Source: Acidimicrobiaceae bacterium (GTDB lineage: Bacteria > Actinomycetota > Acidimicrobiia > Acidimicrobiales > RAAP-2). Taken from it: a stretch of DNA of 33,828 nucleotides. Each line of letters opens with the position of its first letter. Positions within the stretch are counted from its first letter, which is position 1. The notes beneath the pieces are model-generated. The model did not search any database. It was not told where the DNA came from and saw only the letters and a program-made list of their open reading frames with translations. This document shows, one piece after another, positions 18,463 to 28,111 of this stretch. Location of the stretch: positions 1 to 33,828 of the forward strand of contig JABEUR010000078.1 in assembly GCA_013044405.1 (NCBI GenBank), in the 5' to 3' direction. A program made the translations under genes and the position numbers.

Positions 18463-19529
18463 CTTCGCCACTCGCCAATCTTCAATCCCAGATCGATGAA
18501 CTACTGGCGCGCATTGCCTCGCTCGAGTCACTCGAAGCCCTTCGTGCAGCCGAGCCATCGCTCACGGGAAAGCGCTCGGTCCTCAGCTCGCTCCAGAAGT
18601 CACTCGGTGGTTTGGCTCCCGAGGAGCGAAGTGACGCGGGCGCCACGTTGCAAGGCGCTCGACGCCACGTTGAGATCGCACTCGAGGATCGTCGAGTCGA
18701 ACTAGCCCGCGAAGAGCGCCGCATCCGCTTACAGGCCGATCGCCTCGACCTCGGTGACGTGGTCGTGCAGTCCGTGCGGTGGCCCGCTACGGTCGGTCAC
18801 CGAGGCCTGGTCCCGTCGACACAACGAGAGCTCGAGGATGTTTTTGTGGGTATGGGGTTCACCGTCGCCGACGGTCCCGAAGTGGAGAGCGACTGGTACA
18901 ACTTCGAGGCGCTCAATATCCCACCCGCACATCCCGCTCGTGGGATGTGGGACACCTTCTACGTCGATCTCGGCGAGCCCGAGACGGTCGTACTCAGAAC
19001 TCACACGTCACCGACCCAGATACACCTGATGGAGCTGGCCCTCGCGCAAGAGGCGCTGCCGATTCACTCGGTCATGCCGGGGAGGTGTTATCGCCGAGAC
19101 ACTCCCGACGCACGCCACTTAGCGACCTTCCATCAGATCGAGGGTCTGGTCGTCGACCGTGACATCACCTTCGCCGACCTCGCGGGAGTGATCGAGACCT
19201 TCACGCGCTCGTACTTCGGTTCCGATATCGAATCACGACTCCGTCCCGCGTACTTCCCGTTCACCGAACCCTCGGCGGAGTTCGAGATCACCTGCACGAT
19301 CTGTCGAGGTGACGGATGTCGCACCTGTTCTCAGACCGGTTGGATCGAGCTCGGTGGCTGTGGGATGCTCGACCCTGCGGTCTTTAGTGCCGTGGGACTC
19401 GACGCGGATGAGTGGAGCGGGTTCGCCTTCGGCTTCGGGATCGACCGGTGCGCTCAGATGCGTTACCAGATCGGCGATATGAGGGCACTCATCGAGAATG
19501 ACGTTCGTTTCCTTGGACAGTTCTCATGA
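18459..19529 (+). CDS. pheS: Phenylalanyl-tRNA synthetase alpha subunit
   Basis: GFTVADGPEVESDWYNFEALNIPPAHPARGMWDTFY; LRTHTSPTQ; GFAFGFGIDRCAQMRYQIGDMR. Confidence 0.97.
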   Translation: MTSPLANLQSQIDELLARIASLESLEALRAAEPSLTGKRSVLSSLQKSLGGLAPEERSDAGATLQGARRHVEIALEDRRVELAREERRIRLQADRLDLGDVVVQSVRWPATVGHRGLVPSTQRELEDVFVGMGFTVADGPEVESDWYNFEALNIPPAHPARGMWDTFYVDLGEPETVVLRTHTSPTQIHLMELALAQEALPIHSVMPGRCYRRDTPDARHLATFHQIEGLVVDRDITFADLAGVIETFTRSYFGSDIESRLRPAYFPFTEPSAEFEITCTICRGDGCRTCSQTGWIELGGCGMLDPAVFSAVGLDADEWSGFAFGFGIDRCAQMRYQIGDMRALIENDVRFLGQFS

Positions 19530-22000
19530 GAATCGCCCTGTCGTGGTTACAGGAGTTCGTCGGACTGCGCGAATCGCCCGATGAGCTTCGTGCGGTGATG
19601 GACGATCTCGGATTGGTGGTCGAAGGGATCGAGCACGTCGGCGCAGGACTCGAGAGCGTGGTGGTCGCTCGAATCGATGAAATTTCGCCCATCGCCGGAG
19701 CGGATCGCATTCGACGGATCAAGGTCGACGCTGGACATGGTCCGCTCGAGATCGTCTGTGGGGCGATGAATTTCTCCGTTGGCGATCACGTACCGCTGGC
19801 CCCGGTTGGCGCGGTGCTGCCCGGAGGATTCGAGATCGCCGAGCGAAGGATGAAGGGAGTGGTGTCCAATGGCATGCTCTGTTCGGCACGTGAACTCGGT
19901 CTCAGCGACGATCACGACGGCCTGATGGTGCTCGATCACTTGATCGCGCCAGTTGTTGGCCAACCCTTGCTCGAGGCACTCGACGTCGTTCCCGACGTGA
20001 TCTTTGACATATCGGTGGAGGGGAACCGTCCCGACGCGTGGTCAGTTGCGGGGGTCGCTCGAGACCTCGCGACTCGACTTGGCCGTCCGCTGTCGGCGCC
20101 GACCCTGGCCCAACCCAATGCTGGTGCGGTGACGAGTTCGGTCGCCCAGGCAGCAATCGAAGATGAGGAACTTTGTGGACGGCTCACGGTCTCGGTTCTG
20201 CGCAAGGTCGTCGTCGGTCCCTCACCAGCGTGGATCCGACGCCGCGTCGAGAGCGCCGGGATGAGATCGATTTCGAACGTCGTCGACGCCTCGAACCTGG
20301 TCATGATCGAACTGGGTCAACCAACTCACCCCTATGACCTCGCTCACGTGGCGGGCCAGACCATTCGAGTTCGTCGCGCTCGCACCGGTGAGCGTCTCGA
20401 GACGCTCGACGGAGTGGTTCGTGAACTGGCTAAAGGCGGTCGGGGCCTTGGAGATACTGGCGTCGACTGTGTCATTGTCGACGGTGACGATGTGGTCATT
20501 GGTTTGGCCGGGATCATGGGCGGCGCGTCAAGTGAGATCAGCCAATCGACCACCGAAGTGCTTCTGGAGTCCGCCTTCTTCGACCCGATGACGATTGCGC
20601 GCAGTGCGAAGCACCACGGACTCAGAAGCGAGGCTTCGAACCGTTTCGAACGTGGCGTAGACCCCCAACTGGCACTACGGGCGGTAGCTCGTTTCGTGGC
20701 GATCCTACGCGAGAGCGTGCCCGATCTCGAATGGTTGGACGAGCCCATCGATCTCTGGGGTGTCGTTCCTGAACTGCCGAGCATCACACTGCGCGACGGC
20801 GACGTCGAGCGCTCCCTAGGTGTCGCTATTGACGAAGATGTCGTGGTCGAGATCCTTGAAGGATTGGGCTTCAGTCTTCGAAGGAGCGGTCGCGATCTGA
20901 TCGTCGTTCCGTCGACGGCCCGACTCGACGTGCGCTCGGGCGCAGCCGGGCGCGCCGATGTCATCGAGGAGATTGCCCGCCTTTATAGTTACCGGCGCCT
21001 GCCGCGTCATACGCCGACGTGGCCTCAACCCGGGGGCCTTAGCGAACGACAGGTGCTTCGACGTCTGGTGCGTGACGTCGTCGTGGACCTTGGGGCGACG
21101 GAGGCTTGGACGCCCTCGCTCGGTAGTGACGTTGATTTCGAACTCCTTCATCCCCAATTGAGAAGAGTACGAATCACCAATCCTTTGACCGCCGAGGAAT
21201 CGGTGCTGCGCGCAACGATGATTACGGGACTCGTGCGTGCTTGGGTGCGCAACGTCGAACGCGGAACGGGCGACGTCGTACTCAGTGAGATGGGAGTGGT
21301 GTTCACCCACCCCGACGATGCGAAGATCCCACGACCTTCCAAGGGTGGCGTACAAGGAGCGGTCACCCTGATCTTGCCCAACGAGAACGAACGCCTCACG
21401 GTGATCCTCGGACGCGAACTTGATGATGCCCTAAGCGCGGTGGCCCTATGGTCCGTCCTCGCCGGTCGCCTCGGACTCGCCGACGTCGTAGTTCGCTCAT
21501 TGAAGGAACCGGTGCCCGGATTTCACCAGACGCGCTGCGCCGAGTTGACGGACCGTTCTACTGGGGCGCTGATTGGCCACGTGGGAGAAGTGGACGACGA
21601 ATTGATCGCGACGTTGTCGGGTGCCCTTGGGGGACGGCGACTCGGACTCGTCGACATCGACCTCGACGCCTTGGCGGACCAGGATCGTGTCATCCGTCGC
21701 AGTCAAGTAGCTCAGATTCCAAGTCGATATCCCAGTGCCGTGGTGGATCTGGCACTCGTGGCCCCCGAGTCACTGAATGCCCAGGATCTCGCCAATGCCT
21801 TGCGGACCGCTTCGCCGCTGGTGGAGTCGGTCCAGCTGTTCGATGTCTATCGAGGCGCCACTTTGGAGCACGGCACGCGTAGTCTTGCCTACCGCGTTCG
21901 ATTCAGCTCGCCTGATCGAACCCTTAGCGAGTCCGAGGTGTCCAAGGTGCGTGAACATTTGATCGAGGTCGCCCAGAGCACTGGTGCGAATCTTCGCTGA
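19526..22000 (+). CDS. pheT: Phenylalanyl-tRNA synthetase beta subunit
   Basis: MRIALSWLQEFV; EGNRPDAWSVAGVARDLA; RSEASNRFERGVDPQ; C-terminal FDX-ACB domain LFDVYRGATLEHGTRSLAYRVRF. Confidence 0.97.
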   Translation: MRIALSWLQEFVGLRESPDELRAVMDDLGLVVEGIEHVGAGLESVVVARIDEISPIAGADRIRRIKVDAGHGPLEIVCGAMNFSVGDHVPLAPVGAVLPGGFEIAERRMKGVVSNGMLCSARELGLSDDHDGLMVLDHLIAPVVGQPLLEALDVVPDVIFDISVEGNRPDAWSVAGVARDLATRLGRPLSAPTLAQPNAGAVTSSVAQAAIEDEELCGRLTVSVLRKVVVGPSPAWIRRRVESAGMRSISNVVDASNLVMIELGQPTHPYDLAHVAGQTIRVRRARTGERLETLDGVVRELAKGGRGLGDTGVDCVIVDGDDVVIGLAGIMGGASSEISQSTTEVLLESAFFDPMTIARSAKHHGLRSEASNRFERGVDPQLALRAVARFVAILRESVPDLEWLDEPIDLWGVVPELPSITLRDGDVERSLGVAIDEDVVVEILEGLGFSLRRSGRDLIVVPSTARLDVRSGAAGRADVIEEIARLYSYRRLPRHTPTWPQPGGLSERQVLRRLVRDVVVDLGATEAWTPSLGSDVDFELLHPQLRRVRITNPLTAEESVLRATMITGLVRAWVRNVERGTGDVVLSEMGVVFTHPDDAKIPRPSKGGVQGAVTLILPNENERLTVILGRELDDALSAVALWSVLAGRLGLADVVVRSLKEPVPGFHQTRCAELTDRSTGALIGHVGEVDDELIATLSGALGGRRLGLVDIDLDALADQDRVIRRSQVAQIPSRYPSAVVDLALVAPESLNAQDLANALRTASPLVESVQLFDVYRGATLEHGTRSLAYRVRFSSPDRTLSESEVSKVREHLIEVAQSTGANLR

Positions 22001-22037
22001 GTAGAGGTCTCGCTAGAGACTAAGGGAGTTGTACGAG

Positions 22038-22742
22038 ATGATCGAGTTCGTGTCCCCACCCGAACTGGGTCGGTGCTTCGGTGTTGACTACATCGTGCGA
22101 CTGGGCGACGTCGGTCCCGACGGAGTCATCAGACCCGATGGCGTTGCTCGTCACCTTCAAGACGTCGCCACCGACGACTGGGAGGATACCGGTGTCGACT
22201 CGAGCGACGTGTGGGTGGTTCGACGTACCTCGATTCGCCTGGCCCAGGGTGGGCGCTGGCCCAACTACAAAGAACGGATGAGGGTAACCACGTGGTGTGG
22301 GGGAGTTGGGGCGGCGTGGGCGGAACGTCGCACCAATTTTGAAGTGGACGGGACCTTGATGGTCGAAGCGGCAGCACTGTGGGTGCCGGTCGATCCTGGG
22401 GGGCACCCGGTGCGGATTCGCGAGAGCTTCTATGAAGTTTATGGCGAATCGATTCGAGGTCGAAAGGTGTCGGGTCGAATCGCCGCGCCGGTCGTTGCGG
22501 AGGGTGCCACCTTCGAATCCTGGCCACTTCGTCGAGCTGATTTGGACGTCGTAGGCCACGTCAACAACGCGGCGCTCTGGCAAGCAGTCAGTCAGGTCGC
22601 TCCCACACCCTTGTCCAGCGTTCAGCTCACGCACCACGGTTCGATCGTCGAAGGCGATGTGGTGACCTTGGCGCGTACGTTCGAACGTCTCTGGCTGCTG
22701 GTCGACGGCTCGGTTCAGGTCGCGGCTGAATTCTCAGCGTAG
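22038..22742 (+). CDS. Acyl-ACP thioesterase-like double-hotdog protein
   Basis: RLGDVGPDGVIRPDGVARHLQDVATDDW; ADLDVVGHVNNAALWQAV; SD AGGGAG upstream. Confidence 0.75.
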   Translation: MIEFVSPPELGRCFGVDYIVRLGDVGPDGVIRPDGVARHLQDVATDDWEDTGVDSSDVWVVRRTSIRLAQGGRWPNYKERMRVTTWCGGVGAAWAERRTNFEVDGTLMVEAAALWVPVDPGGHPVRIRESFYEVYGESIRGRKVSGRIAAPVVAEGATFESWPLRRADLDVVGHVNNAALWQAVSQVAPTPLSSVQLTHHGSIVEGDVVTLARTFERLWLLVDGSVQVAAEFSA

Positions 22743-23602
22743 GCACGTCGGTCTCGGGGTTCGCTCGTGGCGTAGATCGAGCCAACGAGTACGAGGGGAA
22801 AGCCAACGGCGATGCCGAGGGTCAGGTGTTCGTGCAGACCAACGATGCCCAAGATGACGGCGATGCCGGTGTTCACGTAGGTCACCACGACCGATCGCGT
22901 CGAACCGATCTCCTTGACCAGCTCGAAGAACACGAGGAACGCGATTGCCGTGCAGACAACCGAGAGGACCAACGCCGAGCTCCAGGTCTCGCCTGATATG
23001 CGTGACGGCCAGTGTTCGATGGTCCACGGAACCCACGCGAGCGCCACCACACTGGTGGCACCTGCGACGACCGCGATTCCCGGTACGTGAGCAAGTTTGG
23101 TCGCGAGGATCATCGGACCGACGCTGTAGCCAACCACGACGACCATCATCAGGGCAATCCAGGTGGTTGATCCGCCCCGGAGATCGAGACCGACGAGCAG
23201 GAGCACACCGAACGCTCCCACGCCGAGGCCGAAATATCGCCGTGGCGAAACGTGCTCGTCGGTCTTTCGAAGCCGTTGGACGAGCACTGAGAACAGCGGG
23301 ACGCAACAGACCAGCAGGCTCGTGAGCGAACTGGTGATGTGACGCTCAGAGTTCGCCATGAAGTACCACGGAATCCCGAATTCGACGACGCCAAAGACGC
23401 TGATCCAGCCAATGTGGTGCCACAGAGCGCGAAACTGATCGCGCATCACGACGATGGGCAGGAGGATGAGTGCCGCTGGAGCTGTCCGCACGAAGACCAG
23501 GACCCCCGGGTCGAGCTGACGCACGGCGACGCGGATCAGCAGATACGGGATTCCCCAGATGACCGCCATTGCCAAGAACAGGGTCCCGCCTCGTCGTGTC
23601 AT
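22715..23602 (-). CDS. EamA/DMT-family transporter
   Basis: Multiple hydrophobic helices, MTRRGGTLFLAMAVIWGIPYLLIRVAVRQLDPGVLVFVRTAPAALILLP; repeated EamA half VVVTYVNTGIAVILGIVGLHEHLTLG. Confidence 0.85.
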   Translation of the reverse strand: MTRRGGTLFLAMAVIWGIPYLLIRVAVRQLDPGVLVFVRTAPAALILLPIVVMRDQFRALWHHIGWISVFGVVEFGIPWYFMANSERHITSSLTSLLVCCVPLFSVLVQRLRKTDEHVSPRRYFGLGVGAFGVLLLVGLDLRGGSTTWIALMMVVVVGYSVGPMILATKLAHVPGIAVVAGATSVVALAWVPWTIEHWPSRISGETWSSALVLSVVCTAIAFLVFFELVKEIGSTRSVVVTYVNTGIAVILGIVGLHEHLTLGIAVGFPLVLVGSIYATSEPRDRRAYAENSAAT

Positions 23603-23635
23603 GACGTCGAGTTTAGCCCGAGGGCGGATGATGAT

Positions 23636-23671
23636 TTGCATAATTCATTGACGATATGCATAAAATGGCAG
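23636..23671 (+). promoter_or_regulatory. Candidate ArgR operator/promoter of the arg operon
   Basis: TTGCATAATTCATTG plus TATGCATAAAATGGCAGT (TGCAT-AAAA-TGGCA) with -10 TAAAAT 23661-23666 six nt before ATG. Confidence 0.5.
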
Positions 23672-23672
23672 T

Positions 23673-24689
23673 ATGCGAGTGGGAGTCGTCGGAGCGTCTG
23701 GGTACGCCGGAGCTGAGTTGCTTCGACTGATGTCGTCGCACCCCGAGCTCGACGTCGTCTTGGCGACCGGCGAGTCCAGTTCGGGGCGTCGCATTGGCGA
23801 TATGGTGCCGGCCCTCGCTGCGGTCTATCCCGATATGGTCTTCGCCCCGACGAGTTCGGTGCTTGTCGAACAGCTAGACGTCGTCTTCTTGGCCTTGCCC
23901 CATGGGGAGAGTCAGCGTTACGTGCCTGCACTGCTCCAGAGTGGTGTCCAGGTCGTCGATCTGGGCGCGGACTATCGCCTGAAGGACCCGCAGTCCTACC
24001 TTCACTGGTACGGCCAGGCCCATTCGAGTCCAGAGCTCCTGGGCAAATCGGTCTACGGCCTGGTGGAGCGCCATCGCCGCGAGTTGCCCGGCGCCCAACT
24101 CATCGCGGCTCCAGGTTGCTATCCGACCGCGGCGTCACTGGCGCTCGGCCCGTTACTCGATCACGCACTGGTCGAGCCCTCACGTATCGTGGTCAACGCC
24201 CTGAGCGGGGTATCTGGAGCGGGGCGGGCCACTTCGGACCGACTGCACTTTTCGAGACTGGCGAGCAACGCCGAAGCCTACGGCATCTCTTTTCATCGCC
24301 ACACACCTGAGATCGAACAGGAGGTCTCGGCACAGTTACTCTTCACCCCGCATTTGGTCCCCGTAGCTCGCGGCATGTTGGTGAGTGCATACGCCAGAAG
24401 CCTCGATCCAAATCTCAACACTGAAGTCGCTCTGGAAGTCCTGCGCACCACGTACGCGAGCGACCCGTTCGTCGTGGTCGTGGAGGAGCCACCGACGATG
24501 AAGGATCCGGTGGGTAGCAACCTCTGCTTCGTCAGTGTTCGTGTGGATCAGCGAACGGGTTGGGTCATCGCCATGAGCTCACTGGACAATCTGATCAAGG
24601 GAGCCGCGGGTCAAGCAATCCAGGCCTGGAACGTGGCGTCGGGTCGTGACGAGGTTCTCGGGCTCCCGTTGAGTGGAGTCACTCCGTGA
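23673..24689 (+). CDS. argC: N-acetyl-gamma-glutamyl-phosphate reductase
   Basis: MRVGVVGASGYAGAELLRLMSSHPEL; LPHGESQ; APGCYPTAASLAL. Confidence 0.97.
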   Translation: MRVGVVGASGYAGAELLRLMSSHPELDVVLATGESSSGRRIGDMVPALAAVYPDMVFAPTSSVLVEQLDVVFLALPHGESQRYVPALLQSGVQVVDLGADYRLKDPQSYLHWYGQAHSSPELLGKSVYGLVERHRRELPGAQLIAAPGCYPTAASLALGPLLDHALVEPSRIVVNALSGVSGAGRATSDRLHFSRLASNAEAYGISFHRHTPEIEQEVSAQLLFTPHLVPVARGMLVSAYARSLDPNLNTEVALEVLRTTYASDPFVVVVEEPPTMKDPVGSNLCFVSVRVDQRTGWVIAMSSLDNLIKGAAGQAIQAWNVASGRDEVLGLPLSGVTP

Positions 24690-25477
24690 ATTCGCTCGTG
24701 GTCAAGTTAGGTGGGCACACCCTCGACACGCTCGATCCCAACTCCGTGGTGCTGAGGGATTTAGCTTCTGACGTGATCGAACTGCGAGAACGTGGCACCA
24801 ACGTCATTGTCGTGCACGGCGGCGGTCCCCAGATCGAGCGTCTTTTGAAGAGCACGCGAGTCGAGAGCCACTTTCATGAGGGACTGCGAATCACTGACGA
24901 AGCGACCATGGAACTCGTGGCTATGGCCCTTGGTGAGGTCAATGTTCGCATCGTCGCTGCCTTGAACCATGCGGGGCTGGCCAGTGTGGGTGTCTGCGGT
25001 GCGGACGACACCGTTCTACTCTCGAGCGCCCTGGGCGAGCCCTGGCAACGTGCGGGGAGCGCTCCGCGGGTTCGAACATCATTCATCGAGTCGTTGTGGC
25101 GTGCGTCGCTCACCCCCGTGATGAGTTCGGTGGCAGTCGATGTCGATGGTCGACTCCTCAACTGCAATGCCGACAGTGTCGCCGGAGCCCTGGCCGGCGC
25201 TATCGGCGCGTCGACGCTGGTCCTGTTGAGTGACGTCGATCAACTGCGAATGGATGTAGACGATCCCACCAGCTCCATCGTGAGTGCCACCAGCGACCAG
25301 GTGCGTCAACTGATTGACTCCGGTGCCGCTCGCGACGGCATGCGCCCCAAGATGGTGGCGGCCCTCGACGCACTTGACGGTGGAGCGTCTGCGGTGCTCC
25401 TCGCGAATGGTTTGCGATCACACGCTCTGAGCGAGGCGCTCAGCGGATCGATCCCTACGACGGAGGTGCGTCAATGA
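24686..25477 (+). CDS. argB: Acetylglutamate kinase
   Basis: VVKLGGHTL, VIVVHGGGPQIERLL, EGLRITDEATMELV, NCNADSVAGALA. Confidence 0.95.
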   Translation: MNSLVVKLGGHTLDTLDPNSVVLRDLASDVIELRERGTNVIVVHGGGPQIERLLKSTRVESHFHEGLRITDEATMELVAMALGEVNVRIVAALNHAGLASVGVCGADDTVLLSSALGEPWQRAGSAPRVRTSFIESLWRASLTPVMSSVAVDVDGRLLNCNADSVAGALAGAIGASTLVLLSDVDQLRMDVDDPTSSIVSATSDQVRQLIDSGAARDGMRPKMVAALDALDGGASAVLLANGLRSHALSEALSGSIPTTEVRQ

Positions 25478-26397
25478 CACGACATTTCACGACGATCGAA
25501 CAGATCGCTGACCAGGACCTCTTCTCACTCTACGAGTTGGCGGTCTCGGCGTTCGACGATGAGACCCTCAAGGGCCAAGGAGTAGCGCTGGTCTTTGAAA
25601 GGCCGAGTCTGAGGACGCGGGCGTCGAGTTCGAGTGCGGTTCATGAACTCGGTGGATTCGTGACCATCTTCAGCGGCGAGGAGATCGGCCTCGATGCTCG
25701 CGAGAGCGCCGAAGACGTGGGCCGCACCCTTGCTGAGATGTACTCAGTGGCGGCGATGAGAGTGCGTCGCCATGACGTGTTTGAGCGCATTCGTGTCGCC
25801 ACTTCAGAGCGGATGTCGTTGATCAACTTATTGAGCGATGCCGCTCACCCGACCCAGGCGGTAGCTGACGTGCTCAGTATTGCCGAGCACTTCGCCAATG
25901 GCGACGTTCACGGGCTGCGAGGACTGCAGGTCAGTTACGTCGGGGATGCCACGAACGTCACACGTTCCCTGGCGAGCGCCTTGGTGCGACTCGGGGTGGA
26001 CGTGACCGTCGCCGCTCCGGTGGGCTACCAACTCCGTCCCGGTGGATTCGAGGATCCGACCCGCGTGGTGGGTGGGGGACTGTTACGCCAATGCGACGAC
26101 GCTCGCGATGGCGTCGAAGGTGCTGACGTTGTCTACACCGATGCCTGGGTCTCGATGGGCTTTGAGGACGAGGCCCCGCAGCGACGTATTGACTTACAGC
26201 CGTTTCGGGTCGATGCGAAATTGATGAGCCTCGCCAAGCCCGAGGCGGTCGTGATGCACTGCCTGCCGGCGCACCGCGGAGACGAAATATCGGACGGGGT
26301 GCTCGACGGCGACCAGTCGCTCGTCTGGCGACAGGTGTACCACCGACGTACGGCCATGCTGGGCGTGCTGCGCTGGATCAAGGAGGACTCGAAATGA
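25474..26397 (+). CDS. argF: Ornithine carbamoyltransferase
   Basis: FERPSLRTRASSSSAVHELGG; DAAHPTQAVADVLSIAEHF; VMHCLPAHRGDEI. Confidence 0.96.
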   Translation: MTRHFTTIEQIADQDLFSLYELAVSAFDDETLKGQGVALVFERPSLRTRASSSSAVHELGGFVTIFSGEEIGLDARESAEDVGRTLAEMYSVAAMRVRRHDVFERIRVATSERMSLINLLSDAAHPTQAVADVLSIAEHFANGDVHGLRGLQVSYVGDATNVTRSLASALVRLGVDVTVAAPVGYQLRPGGFEDPTRVVGGGLLRQCDDARDGVEGADVVYTDAWVSMGFEDEAPQRRIDLQPFRVDAKLMSLAKPEAVVMHCLPAHRGDEISDGVLDGDQSLVWRQVYHRRTAMLGVLRWIKEDSK

Positions 26398-26885
26398 CTA
26401 AGACTCAGCGTCAACACCGAATCGGTGAGTTGATAGAGCGAGAGGCGATCTCGACTGCGGCACAGATCGTCGGAAAATTACAGGCCGAGGGGATCTCCGC
26501 GACTCAGGCGACGGTCACTCGCGACCTCCAAGAACTGGGCACCATCAAGGTACGAGACGAGAAGGGCGCTCGGAGGATCGTGATGGCTACGGCATCGCGA
26601 ATCGCCCCCGCCCCGCTCGACCACCTGCGCCGGATGATGGGCGAATGGGTTGTCTCGGTGGAGAGTTCGGGGAACCTGGTCGTCGTGCGAACACCGCCGG
26701 GCTGTGCTCACGTCGTCGCGTCGGCGCTCGATCGTAGCGCTCTCGAGAGCGTGCTCGGCAGTGTCGCAGGAGATGACACAATCTTGGTGATCGCGGGCGA
26801 ACGCAGCAGTGGAGCGGTGCTCGCCAGTGAGTTCCGCAAGCTGGCGGGAATCGTCGAACCGGCGTCGAAAGTGAAGGGAAAGTAG
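26394..26885 (+). CDS. argR: Arginine repressor
   Basis: MTKTQRQHRIGELIEREAISTAAQIVGKLQAEGISATQATVTRDLQELGTIKV. Confidence 0.95.
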   Translation: MTKTQRQHRIGELIEREAISTAAQIVGKLQAEGISATQATVTRDLQELGTIKVRDEKGARRIVMATASRIAPAPLDHLRRMMGEWVVSVESSGNLVVVRTPPGCAHVVASALDRSALESVLGSVAGDDTILVIAGERSSGAVLASEFRKLAGIVEPASKVKGK

Positions 26886-26887
26886 TC

Positions 26888-28111
26888 ATGGCAAAGCGAG
26901 TGGTACTGGCGTACAGCGGCGGTCTCGACACCTCGGTCGCCGTTCGATGGATGATCGAGGAATGGGGAGTCGAAGTGGTCTGCGTGCTGGTGAACGTGGG
27001 CCAAGACACCGACGGCTCGGAGAATTTCTCCGAGATCAAGGCTCGAGCGGTCGCGGCGGGGGCGATCGAGTGTGTGGTGGTCGACGCGCGCCGCGAGATG
27101 GCTGAGGAGTTCTGCGCCAGCGCGATCTTCGCCAACGCTCGATACGAAGGTAAGTATCCGCTGGTCTCGGCCCTTTCGAGGCCGGTGATCGTGCGACACC
27201 TCGTCGATCAAGCCCGCAAGTTCAATGCCCAAGCCGTGGCTCACGGCTGCACGGGTAAGGGCAACGACCAGGTACGATTCGAAGTCGGCACGCACGCGTT
27301 GGCACCCGACCTCGAGGTGCTCGCGCCAGCGCGCAACTGGGGTATGACCCGCGCCGATTCGGTGGACTACGCACAGAAGTGGGACATCCCGATCAGGGCC
27401 ACCAAAGAGAAGATCTACTCGATTGACGAGAATCTCTGGGGACGCGCCATCGAGTGCGGAGCCATCGAGGACCCTTGGGCAACACCGCCCGAAGAGCCGT
27501 ACACGCTGACTCGGATCACCAACTCTGAGCCGGTGGAACTGACGATTAGCTTTCATGAGGGCCTGCCTGTCGCCATCGACGGCGTCAACCTTGCGCTCGC
27601 TGACCTGATCGGTGAGCTCAATGTCCGAGCCGGCGCCACCGGCTTTGGCCGCATCGACATGGTGGAGAATCGTCGAGTCGGTATCAAGAGTCGAGAAGTC
27701 TACGAGTGTCCTGCCGCACTCGCGCTGATCGCAGCGCACGCCGATCTCGAGGACCTGGTGCTCGAACGAGATGTCCATCACGAAAAGGCTCGCCTCGAGA
27801 CCCGATGGGCGGAACTGGTCTATGACGGCATGTGGTTCTCGCCGCTCAAAGAGGCGCTGGACGCATTCATGGCTGATACGCAGCGACCATTGAGCGGAGA
27901 CGTCCGACTGTTGTTCGAAGCACCGGGACTGATGCGCGTGGTGGGTCGGCGAAGTCCCAAAGCACTCTACGACCACGGTCTGGCTACCTATGACGCCGCC
28001 GACACCTTCCGCCACGCTGACTCGGAGGGCTACGTGAGGATCTACGGCCTCGGCGTAAAGACCTGGGCCGCCAGACAGGGCGCCAAGAACGCCACCCCAC
28101 GCCAGTCATGA
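26888..28111 (+). CDS. argG: Argininosuccinate synthase
   Basis: VVLAYSGGLDTSVAVRWM; AHGCTGKGNDQVRFE. Confidence 0.97.
   Translation: MAKRVVLAYSGGLDTSVAVRWMIEEWGVEVVCVLVNVGQDTDGSENFSEIKARAVAAGAIECVVVDARREMAEEFCASAIFANARYEGKYPLVSALSRPVIVRHLVDQARKFNAQAVAHGCTGKGNDQVRFEVGTHALAPDLEVLAPARNWGMTRADSVDYAQKWDIPIRATKEKIYSIDENLWGRAIECGAIEDPWATPPEEPYTLTRITNSEPVELTISFHEGLPVAIDGVNLALADLIGELNVRAGATGFGRIDMVENRRVGIKSREVYECPAALALIAAHADLEDLVLERDVHHEKARLETRWAELVYDGMWFSPLKEALDAFMADTQRPLSGDVRLLFEAPGLMRVVGRRSPKALYDHGLATYDAADTFRHADSEGYVRIYGLGVKTWAARQGAKNATPRQS

Noticed and set aside
22007-22020. GTCTC-GCTA-GAGAC mini-hairpin after pheT
   Set aside because: Only 5 bp, no U-tract, likely too weak to be a terminator; probably read-through into the thioesterase gene.
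26708-28015. 435-aa minus-strand ORF antisense to argG
   Set aside because: Lies entirely opposite argR 3' end/argG, has no recognisable domain, and such antisense ORFs are expected in high-GC coding DNA.
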